Shown piece by piece: positions 26,138-34,728 of a DNA stretch of 64,000 nucleotides. The stretch lies in assembly GCF_003937945.1 (NCBI RefSeq), contig NZ_RSEC01000060.1, positions 124,001 to 188,000 on the forward strand. The letters run 5' to 3'. The notes beneath the pieces were generated by a model that ran no database searches, was not told the DNA's origin, and saw nothing but the letters and a program-made list of their open reading frames with translations. Within the stretch, counting starts at the first letter, position 1; each line of letters starts with the position of its first letter. The DNA comes from Amycolatopsis eburnea (GTDB lineage: Bacteria > Actinomycetota > Actinomycetes > Mycobacteriales > Pseudonocardiaceae). Made by a program: the position numbers and the translations under genes.

Positions 26138-26722
26138 TACTCCGTGGGGGCGGGCGGCGAAAATCGCGGCGAAGGAACCGCGCACCTGGTTCGCGACGTC
26201 CTCGGCCGACGTGCTGGTCAGCTTGCCGTCGAGGTGCAGGCAGGCCAGGCCGTGCACCAGGCCCCAGCCCGCGGTGGCCAGGGCGGCCGGGTCGACGTCG
26301 GGGAAGACGCCGGAGACGGCGGCGCCCAGCAGTTCGTGCACCTCGGCCGCCGCGCGGACACGAACGTCGTTGGCGTCGTCGCAAGGGTTGCCGAACATGA
26401 GCCGGAACAGCGCCGGGCGGCGCAGGGCGAAGTCGACGTAGGCGACACCCAGCTCGGCCAGGTCGGCCACCGTGGCGGGCGGCCCGCCGCCACCCTGGAG
26501 CAAATCGGCTTTGAGGTCGCGCAGCCCTTCGGCGGCCAGCGCGGACTCCAGCGCGTCCCGGTCGGCGAAGTGCCGGTAGGGCGCGGTCGGCGAGACGCCG
26601 GCTTCCCGGGCGATACCCCGCAGGGAGAACGGCTCCCCCTCCTCCAGCATGCGCATCGCGATCTTCATCAGCGTCGCCCGCAGGTCCCCGTGGTGGTAGC
26701 TGCCCTTGGCGGATGTCGGCAC
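26132..26722 (-). CDS. TetR-family repressor of the DJ-1/epimerase/decarboxylase genes
   Basis: 196 residues. N-terminal TetR HTH (FSLRGIAREAGVSPTAPYRHFADR), then an all-helical ligand domain with LATAGWGLVHGLACLHLDG, a WHG-type TetR_C motif. It starts with ATG at 26722; a GGAGGGG-type purine stretch precedes it. A 19-bp operator lies 15 bases upstream, so it is self-regulated. The same operator occurs before the DJ-1 gene and the acetoacetate decarboxylase gene; all targets are on the same strand and contiguous. Confidence 0.88.
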   Translation of the reverse strand: MPTSAKGSYHHGDLRATLMKIAMRMLEEGEPFSLRGIAREAGVSPTAPYRHFADRDALESALAAEGLRDLKADLLQGGGGPPATVADLAELGVAYVDFALRRPALFRLMFGNPCDDANDVRVRAAAEVHELLGAAVSGVFPDVDPAALATAGWGLVHGLACLHLDGKLTSTSAEDVANQVRGSFAAIFAARPHGVM

Positions 26723-26736
26723 CGGTTACCCCTCCC

Positions 26737-26755
26737 ATGTGAGCACCGCAAACAT
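26737..26755. promoter_or_regulatory. TetR operator, copy 2 (before tetR)
   Basis: ATGTGAGCACCGCAAACAT; its reverse complement ATGTTTGCGGTGCTCACAT matches copy 1 at 16 of 19 positions. It overlaps a likely -10 (TATGTT on the minus strand) of tetR. Confidence 0.75.
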
Positions 26756-26773
26756 ACCGCACCGCCACGATGG

Positions 26774-27694
26774 CTATCCCCCGAGGATCTCGGTGATCCC
26801 TTGGCGGTAGGTCGTGACCCTGAAGCCGGGGAAGCGCGCGGCGAACTTGGACGAGTCGAAGATGTTGTCGACGCGGTAGCGCGGCAGCAGTTCGGAGACT
26901 TCCCTCACCGGCTGGTTGACCAGGGCACCGAGCTTGAAGGCGGCGGCCGGGACGGTCGTGTAGCGGATGTCTTCGCCGATCACCTGGCCGGCCACCGCGA
27001 TCATCTCGGCGTAGGTGAGCCGCTCCGGGTCGACGGGCAGGTGCCAGGTCTGGCCGTAGGCGTCGGGCGTGTTGCCGATCAGCCCCATGCCGCGGCTGGC
27101 ATCGGGCGTCCAGATCAAGGTGCGCTCGGTGTGGGCGTCGAGCGGGATCAGGGGCCGCTTGCCGCGCTTGATCCGGTCGAAGACGGCGGAGTTGGTGAGG
27201 CTCTTGGTCTTGCCGGGTCCGTAGAACTCGGGGGCGCGGCAGATGACGGCGTCGATGGTGCCCGCGTCCATCTCCCGCTGCAGCATGTCCGCGATCCGCG
27301 CCCGCACCGCCGCCTTGCGCCCGGCCGGTTCGAACGGGGTGTCCTCGACCTGGCGGGCAGCGGTTCGCGGGTACATGTAGGTGTTGTCGAAGAAGACCAG
27401 CTTGGTGTCGTGCTCACGGCAGGCCGCGATGGTGTTGGCCATCATCACGGGGAACCGCTGTTCCCACAGGGCGGAGTCGATGGGGAGGCCGACGGTGAGG
27501 TAGGCGATATCGCTGCCCGCGACGGCGGCGGCGGTCGCCTCGGCGTCCATCAGGTCGGCCTTGACCAGCTGGTCGGTCTCGTGCACCTTGCCGGGGTTCC
27601 TGCTGACCAGGCGGATGTCGTGGGTGACGTGGTCGTGGAGGTAGCGGGTGAGCTCTTCGGCGATCTGGCCGTTCGCTCCCAGTACGGTCTGCAT
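26774..27694 (-). CDS. NAD(P)-dependent epimerase/NmrA-like oxidoreductase
   Basis: 306 residues from ATG 27694. N-terminal Rossmann motif LGANGQIAEELTRYL, an early SxN.GK segment (RLVSRNPGKVHETDQLVKAD) and later YTFYGPG-like CRAPEFYGPGKTK. This is the extended SDR/NAD-dependent epimerase-dehydratase class; the exact substrate is unknown. It lies eight bases after the acetoacetate decarboxylase-family gene and is therefore its operon partner under the TetR operators at 28636-28687. A role in carbonyl or keto-acid handling would fit the DJ-1 neighbour, but is inferred. Confidence 0.8.
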   Translation of the reverse strand: MQTVLGANGQIAEELTRYLHDHVTHDIRLVSRNPGKVHETDQLVKADLMDAEATAAAVAGSDIAYLTVGLPIDSALWEQRFPVMMANTIAACREHDTKLVFFDNTYMYPRTAARQVEDTPFEPAGRKAAVRARIADMLQREMDAGTIDAVICRAPEFYGPGKTKSLTNSAVFDRIKRGKRPLIPLDAHTERTLIWTPDASRGMGLIGNTPDAYGQTWHLPVDPERLTYAEMIAVAGQVIGEDIRYTTVPAAAFKLGALVNQPVREVSELLPRYRVDNIFDSSKFAARFPGFRVTTYRQGITEILGG

Positions 27695-27702
27695 TCGTTT
27701 CC

Positions 27703-28620
27703 TCACCGAGCCGGGACCGAGACGGGGACCGGGATGTGCAGCGCGTTCTGGCACTCGCTGGCCACGTCGAGCCGCAGCGGCTTGATCGGCTCGAGGGAAC
27801 GGACGTCGTCGGCCAGGCGCCCCGAGCCCAGTTCGAGGGTCACGTCCCGCGGGAGCAGCTTGCCGCCGGCGGCGAGGGTGTTGGTCTGGCTCAGCGTCGC
27901 GTTCCAGCCGCCACCGAGCCGCGTGTACGAGGTCAGCGTGGACACGCGCGTGCCGCTGGGCACCCGCTTCTGCTTCGGCGTGGCCACGTCGAGCGCGATG
28001 TCGGTACCGCCATCGCCGTTGGCCACCCGCGCGACCGTCCGGCGGTCGTCGATCTCGACGTCGATCTCGGTGACCCACTTGGGGAAGCCGTAGCCGTCAT
28101 GCCCGCGGACCTGCGCGATCTCGGTGTTCACCGGCAGCGACAGGACGTAGGCGTGCATCGAGTCGTTGGACAGCCCCGAGAGGAAGTCGGCGGCGCCCAG
28201 GCCACCGTGCCGCGCGGGCCGCACCGCGATGCCGACGGTGGCCTCGGTGTAGAAGTCGATGTCGCAGACGTCGTAGCGGAAGAAGACCACCGAGAACAGC
28301 CCGAGTCCCGGGGCGATCCGCAAGGGGTCGAGTTCACCGGGGAGCCGGGATCGCAGCGCCTTCACCGGGGCGAGGTAGGTGATCTGCGCCTTCGACATCG
28401 AGTAGTAGAAGTTCGGGGTCCGGGTCGGCCCGATCGCCGACCGCACCTCGGTCTTCGGCAACGCCCGGAAGAAGTCGACGGTGCGCACGCGCGGGTCCTC
28501 GGCGACCTCGTCCAGGTCGGTGTCCATGCGGTACCGGTCGTACAACCCACCCTTCGGCACGGTGACCGTACGGCCTCCGAGCTCGACCTCGACCCTCTCC
28601 CCGGCCTTCGACGTTCCCAT
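27703..28620 (-). CDS. Acetoacetate decarboxylase family protein
   Basis: 305 residues. The C-terminal ~220 residues follow the ADC fold with the diagnostic YGFPKWVTEIDVEID and the earlier VFFRYDVCDIDFYTEATVGI. True ADC enzymes decarboxylate acetoacetate through a Schiff-base Lys, but many family members act on other keto-acids, so the substrate is open. The ATG at 28620 follows an AAGGGG ribosome site. The promoter (TTGACT, 17-base spacer, TACCTT) and two operator copies lie directly upstream. It is the first gene of the pair with the epimerase-like gene. Confidence 0.85.
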   Translation of the reverse strand: MGTSKAGERVEVELGGRTVTVPKGGLYDRYRMDTDLDEVAEDPRVRTVDFFRALPKTEVRSAIGPTRTPNFYYSMSKAQITYLAPVKALRSRLPGELDPLRIAPGLGLFSVVFFRYDVCDIDFYTEATVGIAVRPARHGGLGAADFLSGLSNDSMHAYVLSLPVNTEIAQVRGHDGYGFPKWVTEIDVEIDDRRTVARVANGDGGTDIALDVATPKQKRVPSGTRVSTLTSYTRLGGGWNATLSQTNTLAAGGKLLPRDVTLELGSGRLADDVRSLEPIKPLRLDVASECQNALHIPVPVSVPAR

Positions 28621-29325
28621 CAGAACCCCTTCCCAATGTATGCAGTGCTTACATCAAGGTAGCGCGCAATGTAAGCAGAGTCAACATTGGTCAACCCGGC
28701 GACTTCGCCGGGTTCGAGCCCGAACCGGCGGAGCCGCCACTTGACGACGAAGTCGTCGTAGGCGGACCGGACGCCGTAGAACTCCTTGCCGTCGAGGAAG
28801 TCCTTGCGGACATGGGTGAACGCCAGCCGGCTGCCCGGTGCGAGGTCGCCCAGCTGGGCGAGGGTGCGGCGCACGGCGGGTTCGGTGAGGTACTGGGTCA
28901 CCGCCTCCCACACGACAAAGGTCCGGAAATCCTGGGCCTCCCAGTCCACCGGAACCAGCGTGACGCCGTCGGGAACCCGGCCGAAACGCTTGCGCAGCGC
29001 GGCTTCCTTGCGGGCGCTGTTGGCCGGCAGGTCCACCTCGAAGACCGGGACCCCGCGCAGCTGCGGCAGCCGGCAGGGGCGGGTGTCGAACTCGGCACCG
29101 AGGCCGCGGCCTCGAGCAGCCGGTCGTCGAGGTAGCGCTTGCAGCACAGCATGCTCGCCCACAGGCCCGGCATCTTCTTCTCGGTCGCCGACACCACGCG
29201 CGGCGCAGCGGCGGCCACCGCGTGAGCGCGACCGCGAACCTCCCACCCGCGGTCAGCAGTTCGGCGGCCAGCGGGTCGTCGATCAGCGGCGCGGGCTCGT
29301 ACTGCTCGACGGCGACGATGACCAT
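28620..29325 (-). pseudogene. SAM-dependent methyltransferase pseudogene
   Basis: Pieces of one methyltransferase of the leucine-carboxyl-methyltransferase-like family occur in three frames in the right order: MVIVAVEQYEPAPLIDDPLA (from 29325), then KKMPGLWASMLCCKRYLDDR, then EFDTRPCRLPQLRGVPVFEV through VVWEAVTQYLTEPAVRRTLA to WRLRRFGLEPGEVAGL. Frameshifts lie near 29230 and 29105. The normal C-terminal ~50 residues are missing; the third frame instead reads through the tandem operators and stops at the ATG of the next gene (TGATG). The gene is dead and truncated at its 3' end. The operators lie inside its end, so promoter acquisition or deletion may have truncated it. Confidence 0.8.
28636..28687 (-). 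promoter_or_regulatory. Promoter and tandem TetR operators, copies 3 and 4
   Basis: Operator 3, ATGTATGCAGTGCTTACAT (28636-28654), lies on the predicted start of transcription. Operator 4, ATGTAAGCAGAGTCAACAT (28669-28687), is weaker (14 of 19 matches to copy 3) and overlaps the -35. On the minus strand the promoter reads TTGACT (28684-28679), 17 bases, TACCTT (28661-28656). The copies are 33 bp apart, about three helical turns. Confidence 0.75.
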
Positions 29326-29371
29326 CGGCGGTGCCGAGAACGGCGGCGGGGGTCTGGTGCTCGCGATCGGA

Positions 29372-29830
29372 CTACGGCCTCGGCCGCAAGGCGACCAGGG
29401 GCAGCTGTCGCGCCAGCCGGCGGCGAGCGAGGTCGCTGCCGTCGTAGCGCCACCCGAGCAGCTTCCCCAGCGCGAACCGCACCACCGGCCCGGCCAGGCG
29501 GTTGCGGTGTTCGTAGCCGGCGATGACCGCGACGGCCTCATCTTCGCCGAGAACCCGGTGCTCGGCCGGGAAGCGGCGCCGTCCGACGATCACCTCGACC
29601 GGTGGCCGGGCCTGGATGTTGCGGAACCAGTCCGCTCCCGCGCCGAGCCCGGCGACCACGACGTAGTCGTCACCGTTCACGCCGACGACTTCGAGCACCG
29701 TCCGGTACACCCGCCCGGATTTCCGGCCGAGGTGGGTCAGGCACAGGAAGCGGCGGCCGAGCAGCCACCCGAAACCCTTGTCGTACAACCGGACCGGTGC
29801 GCGGAACACGAACCTGACGACCCGGTTCAC
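29372..29830 (-). CDS. Deazaflavin (F420)-dependent nitroreductase family protein
   Basis: 152 residues from GTG 29830, the usual ~150-residue size of Ddn-like split-beta-barrel proteins. Motifs LCLTHLGRKSGRVYRTVLEV, YVVVAGLGAGADWFRNIQA and PVEVIVGRRRFPAEHRV are typical. Members use reduced F420 to reduce quinones or nitro compounds in the cell envelope. A longer start upstream adds an Arg/Pro-rich tail without homology, so the GTG is preferred. Isolated gene between the dead methyltransferase and a divergent MarR regulator. Confidence 0.82.
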   Translation of the reverse strand: MNRVVRFVFRAPVRLYDKGFGWLLGRRFLCLTHLGRKSGRVYRTVLEVVGVNGDDYVVVAGLGAGADWFRNIQARPPVEVIVGRRRFPAEHRVLGEDEAVAVIAGYEHRNRLAGPVVRFALGKLLGWRYDGSDLARRRLARQLPLVALRPRP

Positions 29831-29937
29831 CGCGCACCGCGGCGGGTGATCCCGGCCCCGCACACCACAGCTTTCACCGCTCTTCCTCCCGTTCGGACGA
29901 GCCCTCGGCCGCGTGCCCATCGGGCACACTGGGGAGT

Positions 29938-30432
29938 ATGCCTCGCAGCTCCCCCGCCCTCGACGCGACGGACGTCGACGCTGTCACCGACGCCGTGTTG
30001 ACCGCTTCCCGCCTGCTGGTGGCCGTGTCGGCCCGGTCCATCGCCGCCGCCGGTGACACGATCACGCTGCCGCAGTTCCGGCTGCTGGTCGTCCTGCAGA
30101 CGCGCGGTCCGCTGAAGCACGCCGATCTCGCGGAGCACCTGCAGGTCACGCCGTCGACGGCGAGCCGGATGGTCGACCGCCTGGTCACGGTCGGCATGGT
30201 CGACCGGCAGCACAGCACCGTCTCGCGCCGGGAGATCGTGCTGGCCCTGACCCGCGAAGGCACGAAGGTGGTCCGCCAGGTGACCGCGCGCCGCCGCAAG
30301 GAGATCGCGAAGATCGTCGCCCGGATGCCGGACGGGGCCCGGCACGGCCTGGTCGACGGCCTCACCGCCTTCGCCGAGGCCGGCGGCGAACCCCCGGCCT
30401 CGACCGTCGCCCCCGAAGCCGTCTGGACCTGA
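29938..30432 (+). CDS. MarR-family regulator
   Basis: 164 residues. Winged-helix MarR pattern: LPQFRLLVVLQTRGPLKHAD, the recognition helix LQVTPSTASRMVDRLVTVG, wing DRQHSTVSRREIVLALTREG. It is divergent from the deazaflavin-dependent reductase gene (107 bases between starts), the most likely target together with itself. No clear operator palindrome was identified in that gap. Confidence 0.85.
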   Translation: MPRSSPALDATDVDAVTDAVLTASRLLVAVSARSIAAAGDTITLPQFRLLVVLQTRGPLKHADLAEHLQVTPSTASRMVDRLVTVGMVDRQHSTVSRREIVLALTREGTKVVRQVTARRRKEIAKIVARMPDGARHGLVDGLTAFAEAGGEPPASTVAPEAVWT

Positions 30433-30549
30433 TCGCGGCGGGCCGGTCGTGATGCTGAACCTCCTGCGTTTCCGCGACGGCGGCCGCGGCTCGACGCCGT
30501 GCTGCTCGTGCGGTACCCGAGCCGCGCGGCGCCACCGGGGCCTGACCGT

Positions 30550-33500
30550 TCACGACGGTGCGGTCGGCCGCCGGAACAGCGCCATCGCCTGGTCCCGCCT
30601 CGGGAGCGGGCGCAGCCGGTAGGCGTAGTGGTAGTCGCGGTCGGCGAACAGCTTGTACTCGTCGTGCGTCTGCGCGCCCCAGCTGTCGTCCCCGCCGACT
30701 CCCATCTGCCGGTGGTTCAGCCGGAGCACGACGTCCCCGCGCGGCGTGAGCTGGTAGTCGTGCAAGGCGCCGCTCGACAGGTCTTCCGGCGTGTAGTGCG
30801 ACGCGTTCACTTCGAGCAGCGGTTCGCCGGTGACCAGGAGCCCGGCGCCGTGCTCGCCGGTCAGGGCGACCCACCGCACGTCGGTCTTGTTGCCGTTCTC
30901 CTGCGGGCGGATGTACCCGGTCCACTGCCCGGCCACGGTCGAGGAGTACACGCCCACGTCGGAGCCGGTGTTGCGGTCCCAGTGGTTCTCCTCGGGCCCG
31001 CGGCCGTAGTAGTCCAGCGTGTCGAACTCGCCCGGGACGAACAGGATGGTCCCCACTTCGGGAAGGTACGGCAGGCCGGGCGAGCCGGGGTGCACGTCGT
31101 GGCCCACGAGGATCTCGCCGTTGCCGAAGACCGTGTACGTGGTGGAGTAACTGGAGGCGACCGAGGTCGGCAGCGTGCCGCGCACGGTCACGACCACGGC
31201 CCGGCCCGCCTGCACCGAGACCTCCGTGACCGTCCGGTCGGCGCCCGCGTAGCGCCAGGTCGCGGTGCGGCTCGGCTGGCCGTTGCCGATGTCGTTGTCG
31301 GTCGGCGCGCGCCAGAAGTTCGGCACCGGACCGGACTCGATCAGCCGCGTGCCGTGCGCTTCGTAGGACGTGATGAGCCCGGTGTCCTTGGCGATCGACA
31401 CGCTGAAGCCGGCGCCGGTGATCTCGACGTTCTGGCCGGTCTCCCGCGCCGTCGCCGGCGGCACCTGCGCGAGCGGCACGGGTGTGACGGCGGGGCTGCC
31501 GAAATCGACCGGCAGCTGCTGCTTCGCCACCTCGAACCCGCGGTCGGCCCACACCGTGGGTTCCCTGGTGGTGAAGGAAAAGCGGAGGAAGTACTCGCCC
31601 GACGGACGGGCCGGCCGGCGCACCGGCAGGGTGATCGTCCGGCTCGACCGGGGCGGCACGTCGAGCTGCGCGCCGGTCAGCCTGCCGCGCTGCACGACCT
31701 GGCCGTCGTTCACCAGCTCCCACGCGCCGTCGTACGCGTTGACGTTGGTGAACAGGTTCTCGTTGGTGATCGTGTACCGGCCGGCGTCGCCCGAGACGTT
31801 GACGGCCTGGTAGACCTGCTTGACCTCCACGGCCTTCCCACCGAGCCGGCGGTCGGCCGTGATGATGCCGTTGGCGCAGAAGTTGCCGTCGTTGGGGTTG
31901 TCGCCCCAGTCCCCGCCGTAGGAGAGGTAGGTCCGTTCGGCGGGTTGTTTCTCGTCGTAACCCGCGGTGGCGGCGTCGAACCAGAGGCGGACGGCGGGGT
32001 CCTGCGGGGCCCGGTCGGCCGCGAGTTCGGCCGCGGTGAGCGCCCGTGCGTAGACCCGGGCGGCCCGGATGCGCCCGCTGAAGAGCCGTTCGGGGTTCTC
32101 GGCGTCCGTCCCGAGCGCGAGCTGGGCGGTGGAGCCGTCCGGGACGCGGTCGGTGTCCTGGTACGCCACGGCCTTGCCGTCGAGGTAGAGCGTCAGCGTC
32201 TTGGCGTCGTGGTCGAACACGCCCGCGACGTGGTGCTCCCGCCCCACCCAGTCCGCGGGCAGCGGGGCGCCGGCGGCGATCCACGTGCCGGAGTACAGGA
32301 AGAACTCGAGGGTGCTGTCGGTCTGCTTGAGCGAGAACTGGTGGTCGCCCTTGGCGACGATCGGCTGGTGCCCGCCGACCGCGGCGGCGGTGACCCACGC
32401 TTCCAGCGTGAGGGATCCGGTCAGGTCGAGGCTCCGCGCGGGCGGGAAGACCGCGGCGCCGGCCAGGCCGAGGCCGGCGTCGAACGTCGCGGCGGGCGCG
32501 AGTTCCGCCGTGAGGGCGGCGGGGCCGGTTTCGGTGAGCAGCTTGCGCTTCGGGGTCGGCCAGTGCAGCGCCTGGTCGACGAAGTCCCAGATGAACCCGC
32601 CCTGCAGCACCGGATGCGCGCGGATGACGTCCCAGAACTCCTTGAGGTTGCCGGTGGAGTTCCCCATCGAGTGCGCGTACTCGATCATGATGTAGGGCCG
32701 CCGGTCGGCCGGGTCGAGCGCGCGTTGCTCGAGCGCGGCCGGGGTCGGGTACATCTGCGACCGGACGTCACTGGTCCCCGGCCGGTCGTCGCCCTCGTAC
32801 TGGATCACCCTCGTCCGGTCGTACGAGCGGATCCAGTCGTACATCGCCGTGAAGTTGCTGCCGGACCCGGCCTCGTTGCCGAGCGACCAGATGACGACGC
32901 TCGGGTGGTTCTTGTCGCGGTGCACCATCGCCTCGGCGCGCGCGAGGACCGCGCCGGTCCAGTCCGGGTTCGAGCCGGGGAAGCGGTCGCGGACGCCGTG
33001 CGTCTCCAGGTTCGCCTCGTCCACGAGGTACAGCCCGTACTCGTCGGCCAGCTCGTACCAGAGCGGATCGTTGGGGTAGTGCGACGTGCGGACGGCGTTG
33101 ATGTTGATCCGCTTGATCAGCCGGATGTCCTCGACGAGGTCGGCGCGGGTGAGCGCGCCGCCCCGGGCCGGGTGCTCCTCGTGCCGGTTGGTGCCGCGCA
33201 GGCTGACCGGCTGCCCGTTGATCCGCATCAGCCCGTCGGTCAGCGCGAACTCCCGGAAGCCGACGCGGGCGGACAGCGTCTCGATGGGCCGGCCGGCCGG
33301 ATCGCGCAGCACGAGCACCGCGGTGTAGAGGTTCGGCTGTTCCGCCGACCAGAGCTTCGGGCCGCGCACGCCTTGGGCCGCCTGCACGGTCACGTCCTGA
33401 CCGGCCGGCGCCGAGCCGAGCGCGACCGCCTGCCGCAGCGGCTGCGCCCACACCGGTCGCCGGTTCCCGTCGTACAGCTGGGTTTCCACGGTGTAGGTGC

Positions 33501-34428
33501 GGGTGTCGGCGGCACCGTAGTCGCGCACGCTCGCGGTGACGGCGAGGTCGGCGTTCGCGTAGCCGTCGCGTAGCCGCGGCTCGAGCCGGAAGTCGCGCAG
33601 GTGCACGACCGGGGTCGAGAACAAGTGGACGGACCGGAAGATGCCCGACAGCCGGATCATGTCCTGGTCTTCCAGCCAGTCGCCGTCCGGGAAGCGGTAC
33701 ACCTCCACGGCGAGCTGGTTGGTGCCGGGCCGGAGGTGGTCGGTGATGTCGAACTCGCCGGGCGTGCGCGAGTCCTCCCGGTAGCCGAGCAGGGTTCCGT
33801 TGACCCACACGTAGAACGCCGACTTCACGCCGGCGAAGTGCAGGAACGTCCGCCGCCCGGACCACGCGGCCGGGACCTGGAAGGTCCGCCGGTACTGACC
33901 GACCGGGTTGAACTTCGTCGGGGCGAACGGCGGCTGGGCGTTCTCGTTCTGCCCGTTGGCACCCCACCAGGGGTAGGTGATGTTGACGTAGATCGGGAAG
34001 TCGTAGCCGTGCAGCTGCCAGTTCGACGGAACCGGGATCGTGGCCCACGAGCTGTCGTCGTGGTTCTCGCGGTGGAACTCCGGCTCCCGCGCGTCGGGCC
34101 GGTCGGCGTGCCGGAACTTCCAGTCGCCGTCCAGGCTCTGCCGGTAGGGCGAGCGCGTGCGGTCGCCGTCCAGCGCCTGGCCGAGGTCGCCGTAGGGCAT
34201 CAGGGTGGCGTGCGGCGGCTCGCTGCCGACGTCGAACACGCCGATGTTGTTGTTCCACTCGGGAAACCCGTTCGGCGGCGCGGCCCACTCGCGCGTGGCG
34301 GCCGCGGCCGGGCAGGCCAGCGACGAGAGCGTCGACGGCAGGGCGAGCGTGCTCAGCAGCGCGGCACCGCCGCTGAGGAAAGTACGACGGCTGAGGGCAC
34401 CCCGGTGCTCGGCAGGCTTGTGCGACAT
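30550..34428 (-). CDS. Secreted GH2 beta-galactosidase with LamG-like insert
   Basis: 1292 residues. The N-terminus has a twin-arginine signal (SRRTFLSGGAALLSTLALP) ending in AAAA. Domains follow LacZ: sugar-binding jelly roll (about 90-275), Ig-like (280-395), TIM barrel with acid/base Glu 519 (WSLGNEAG) and nucleophile Glu 583 (MIEYAHSMGN), then a laminin-G/concanavalin-like insert (about 630-810, ARSLDLTGSLTLEAWVTAAA) not present in E. coli LacZ, a second Ig-like domain and the C-terminal beta-sandwich (Bgal small chain; FWRAPTDNDIGNG). Probably hydrolyses beta-galactosides outside the cell, perhaps bound to polymer through the insert. A good sigma70 promoter lies upstream. It converges on the MarR gene. 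Confidence 0.93.
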   Translation of the reverse strand: MSHKPAEHRGALSRRTFLSGGAALLSTLALPSTLSSLACPAAAATREWAAPPNGFPEWNNNIGVFDVGSEPPHATLMPYGDLGQALDGDRTRSPYRQSLDGDWKFRHADRPDAREPEFHRENHDDSSWATIPVPSNWQLHGYDFPIYVNITYPWWGANGQNENAQPPFAPTKFNPVGQYRRTFQVPAAWSGRRTFLHFAGVKSAFYVWVNGTLLGYREDSRTPGEFDITDHLRPGTNQLAVEVYRFPDGDWLEDQDMIRLSGIFRSVHLFSTPVVHLRDFRLEPRLRDGYANADLAVTASVRDYGAADTRTYTVETQLYDGNRRPVWAQPLRQAVALGSAPAGQDVTVQAAQGVRGPKLWSAEQPNLYTAVLVLRDPAGRPIETLSARVGFREFALTDGLMRINGQPVSLRGTNRHEEHPARGGALTRADLVEDIRLIKRININAVRTSHYPNDPLWYELADEYGLYLVDEANLETHGVRDRFPGSNPDWTGAVLARAEAMVHRDKNHPSVVIWSLGNEAGSGSNFTAMYDWIRSYDRTRVIQYEGDDRPGTSDVRSQMYPTPAALEQRALDPADRRPYIMIEYAHSMGNSTGNLKEFWDVIRAHPVLQGGFIWDFVDQALHWPTPKRKLLTETGPAALTAELAPAATFDAGLGLAGAAVFPPARSLDLTGSLTLEAWVTAAAVGGHQPIVAKGDHQFSLKQTDSTLEFFLYSGTWIAAGAPLPADWVGREHHVAGVFDHDAKTLTLYLDGKAVAYQDTDRVPDGSTAQLALGTDAENPERLFSGRIRAARVYARALTAAELAADRAPQDPAVRLWFDAATAGYDEKQPAERTYLSYGGDWGDNPNDGNFCANGIITADRRLGGKAVEVKQVYQAVNVSGDAGRYTITNENLFTNVNAYDGAWELVNDGQVVQRGRLTGAQLDVPPRSSRTITLPVRRPARPSGEYFLRFSFTTREPTVWADRGFEVAKQQLPVDFGSPAVTPVPLAQVPPATARETGQNVEITGAGFSVSIAKDTGLITSYEAHGTRLIESGPVPNFWRAPTDNDIGNGQPSRTATWRYAGADRTVTEVSVQAGRAVVVTVRGTLPTSVASSYSTTYTVFGNGEILVGHDVHPGSPGLPYLPEVGTILFVPGEFDTLDYYGRGPEENHWDRNTGSDVGVYSSTVAGQWTGYIRPQENGNKTDVRWVALTGEHGAGLLVTGEPLLEVNASHYTPEDLSSGALHDYQLTPRGDVVLRLNHRQMGVGGDDSWGAQTHDEYKLFADRDYHYAYRLRPLPRRDQAMALFRRPTAPS

Positions 34429-34458
34429 CGTGAACCACCCCGTTCCTCGACGTCCGAA

Positions 34459-34486
34459 GTGTTACCTTCCCACCACACCGAGTCAA
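34459..34486 (-). promoter_or_regulatory. Predicted promoter of the beta-galactosidase gene
   Basis: On the minus strand: TTGACT (34486-34481), a 16-base spacer, TAACAC (34464-34459). The 5' leader would be ~25 bases, with GGGGTGG as ribosome site. Confidence 0.55.
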
Positions 34487-34500
34487 CAGTTCCGATCAAA

Positions 34501-34728
34501 GTCGAACGGACAAAACGTTGACTTCTGTTCGACAATGGCTGATCACCGAAGCGATCCCGCGGCTCCCGGCCGGCCGGTAGTAACCCCAAGCGACTGCAGG
34601 TATGATATAAGTCACGAGCGGGGCTGGGAGGGCCCCTCGGAATGGGACTGGGAGGGGGTCCCAGATGACGCCGCTGTCGTCCTGCGGTCGGTTGCCGACC
34701 GTTGTCGGAAGTAGCCGGGTCTGAATCC
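34501..34728 (+). promoter_or_regulatory. Promoter and leader of the Hsp70/TIR operon
   Basis: This mostly AT-richer gap carries TATGATATAA at 34601, an excellent -10 for a high-GC genome; no clear -35 is seen 17 bases upstream (TAGTAA). The ~115-base leader has two related G-rich hairpins: GGGGC...GCCCC (34620-34636) and CTGGGA-GGGGG-TCCCAG (34648-34664), each built around CTGGGAGGG. Upstream, GTCGAAC and GTTCGAC (arms ~20 bases apart, 34501-34534) form a further inverted repeat shared with the beta-galactosidase promoter region. Structured leader control is possible. Confidence 0.45.

Noticed and set aside
29340..29541. Extension of the methyltransferase frame upstream of 29325
   Set aside because: The added residues are the shadow of the deazaflavin-dependent reductase gene; homology begins at MVIVAVEQ.
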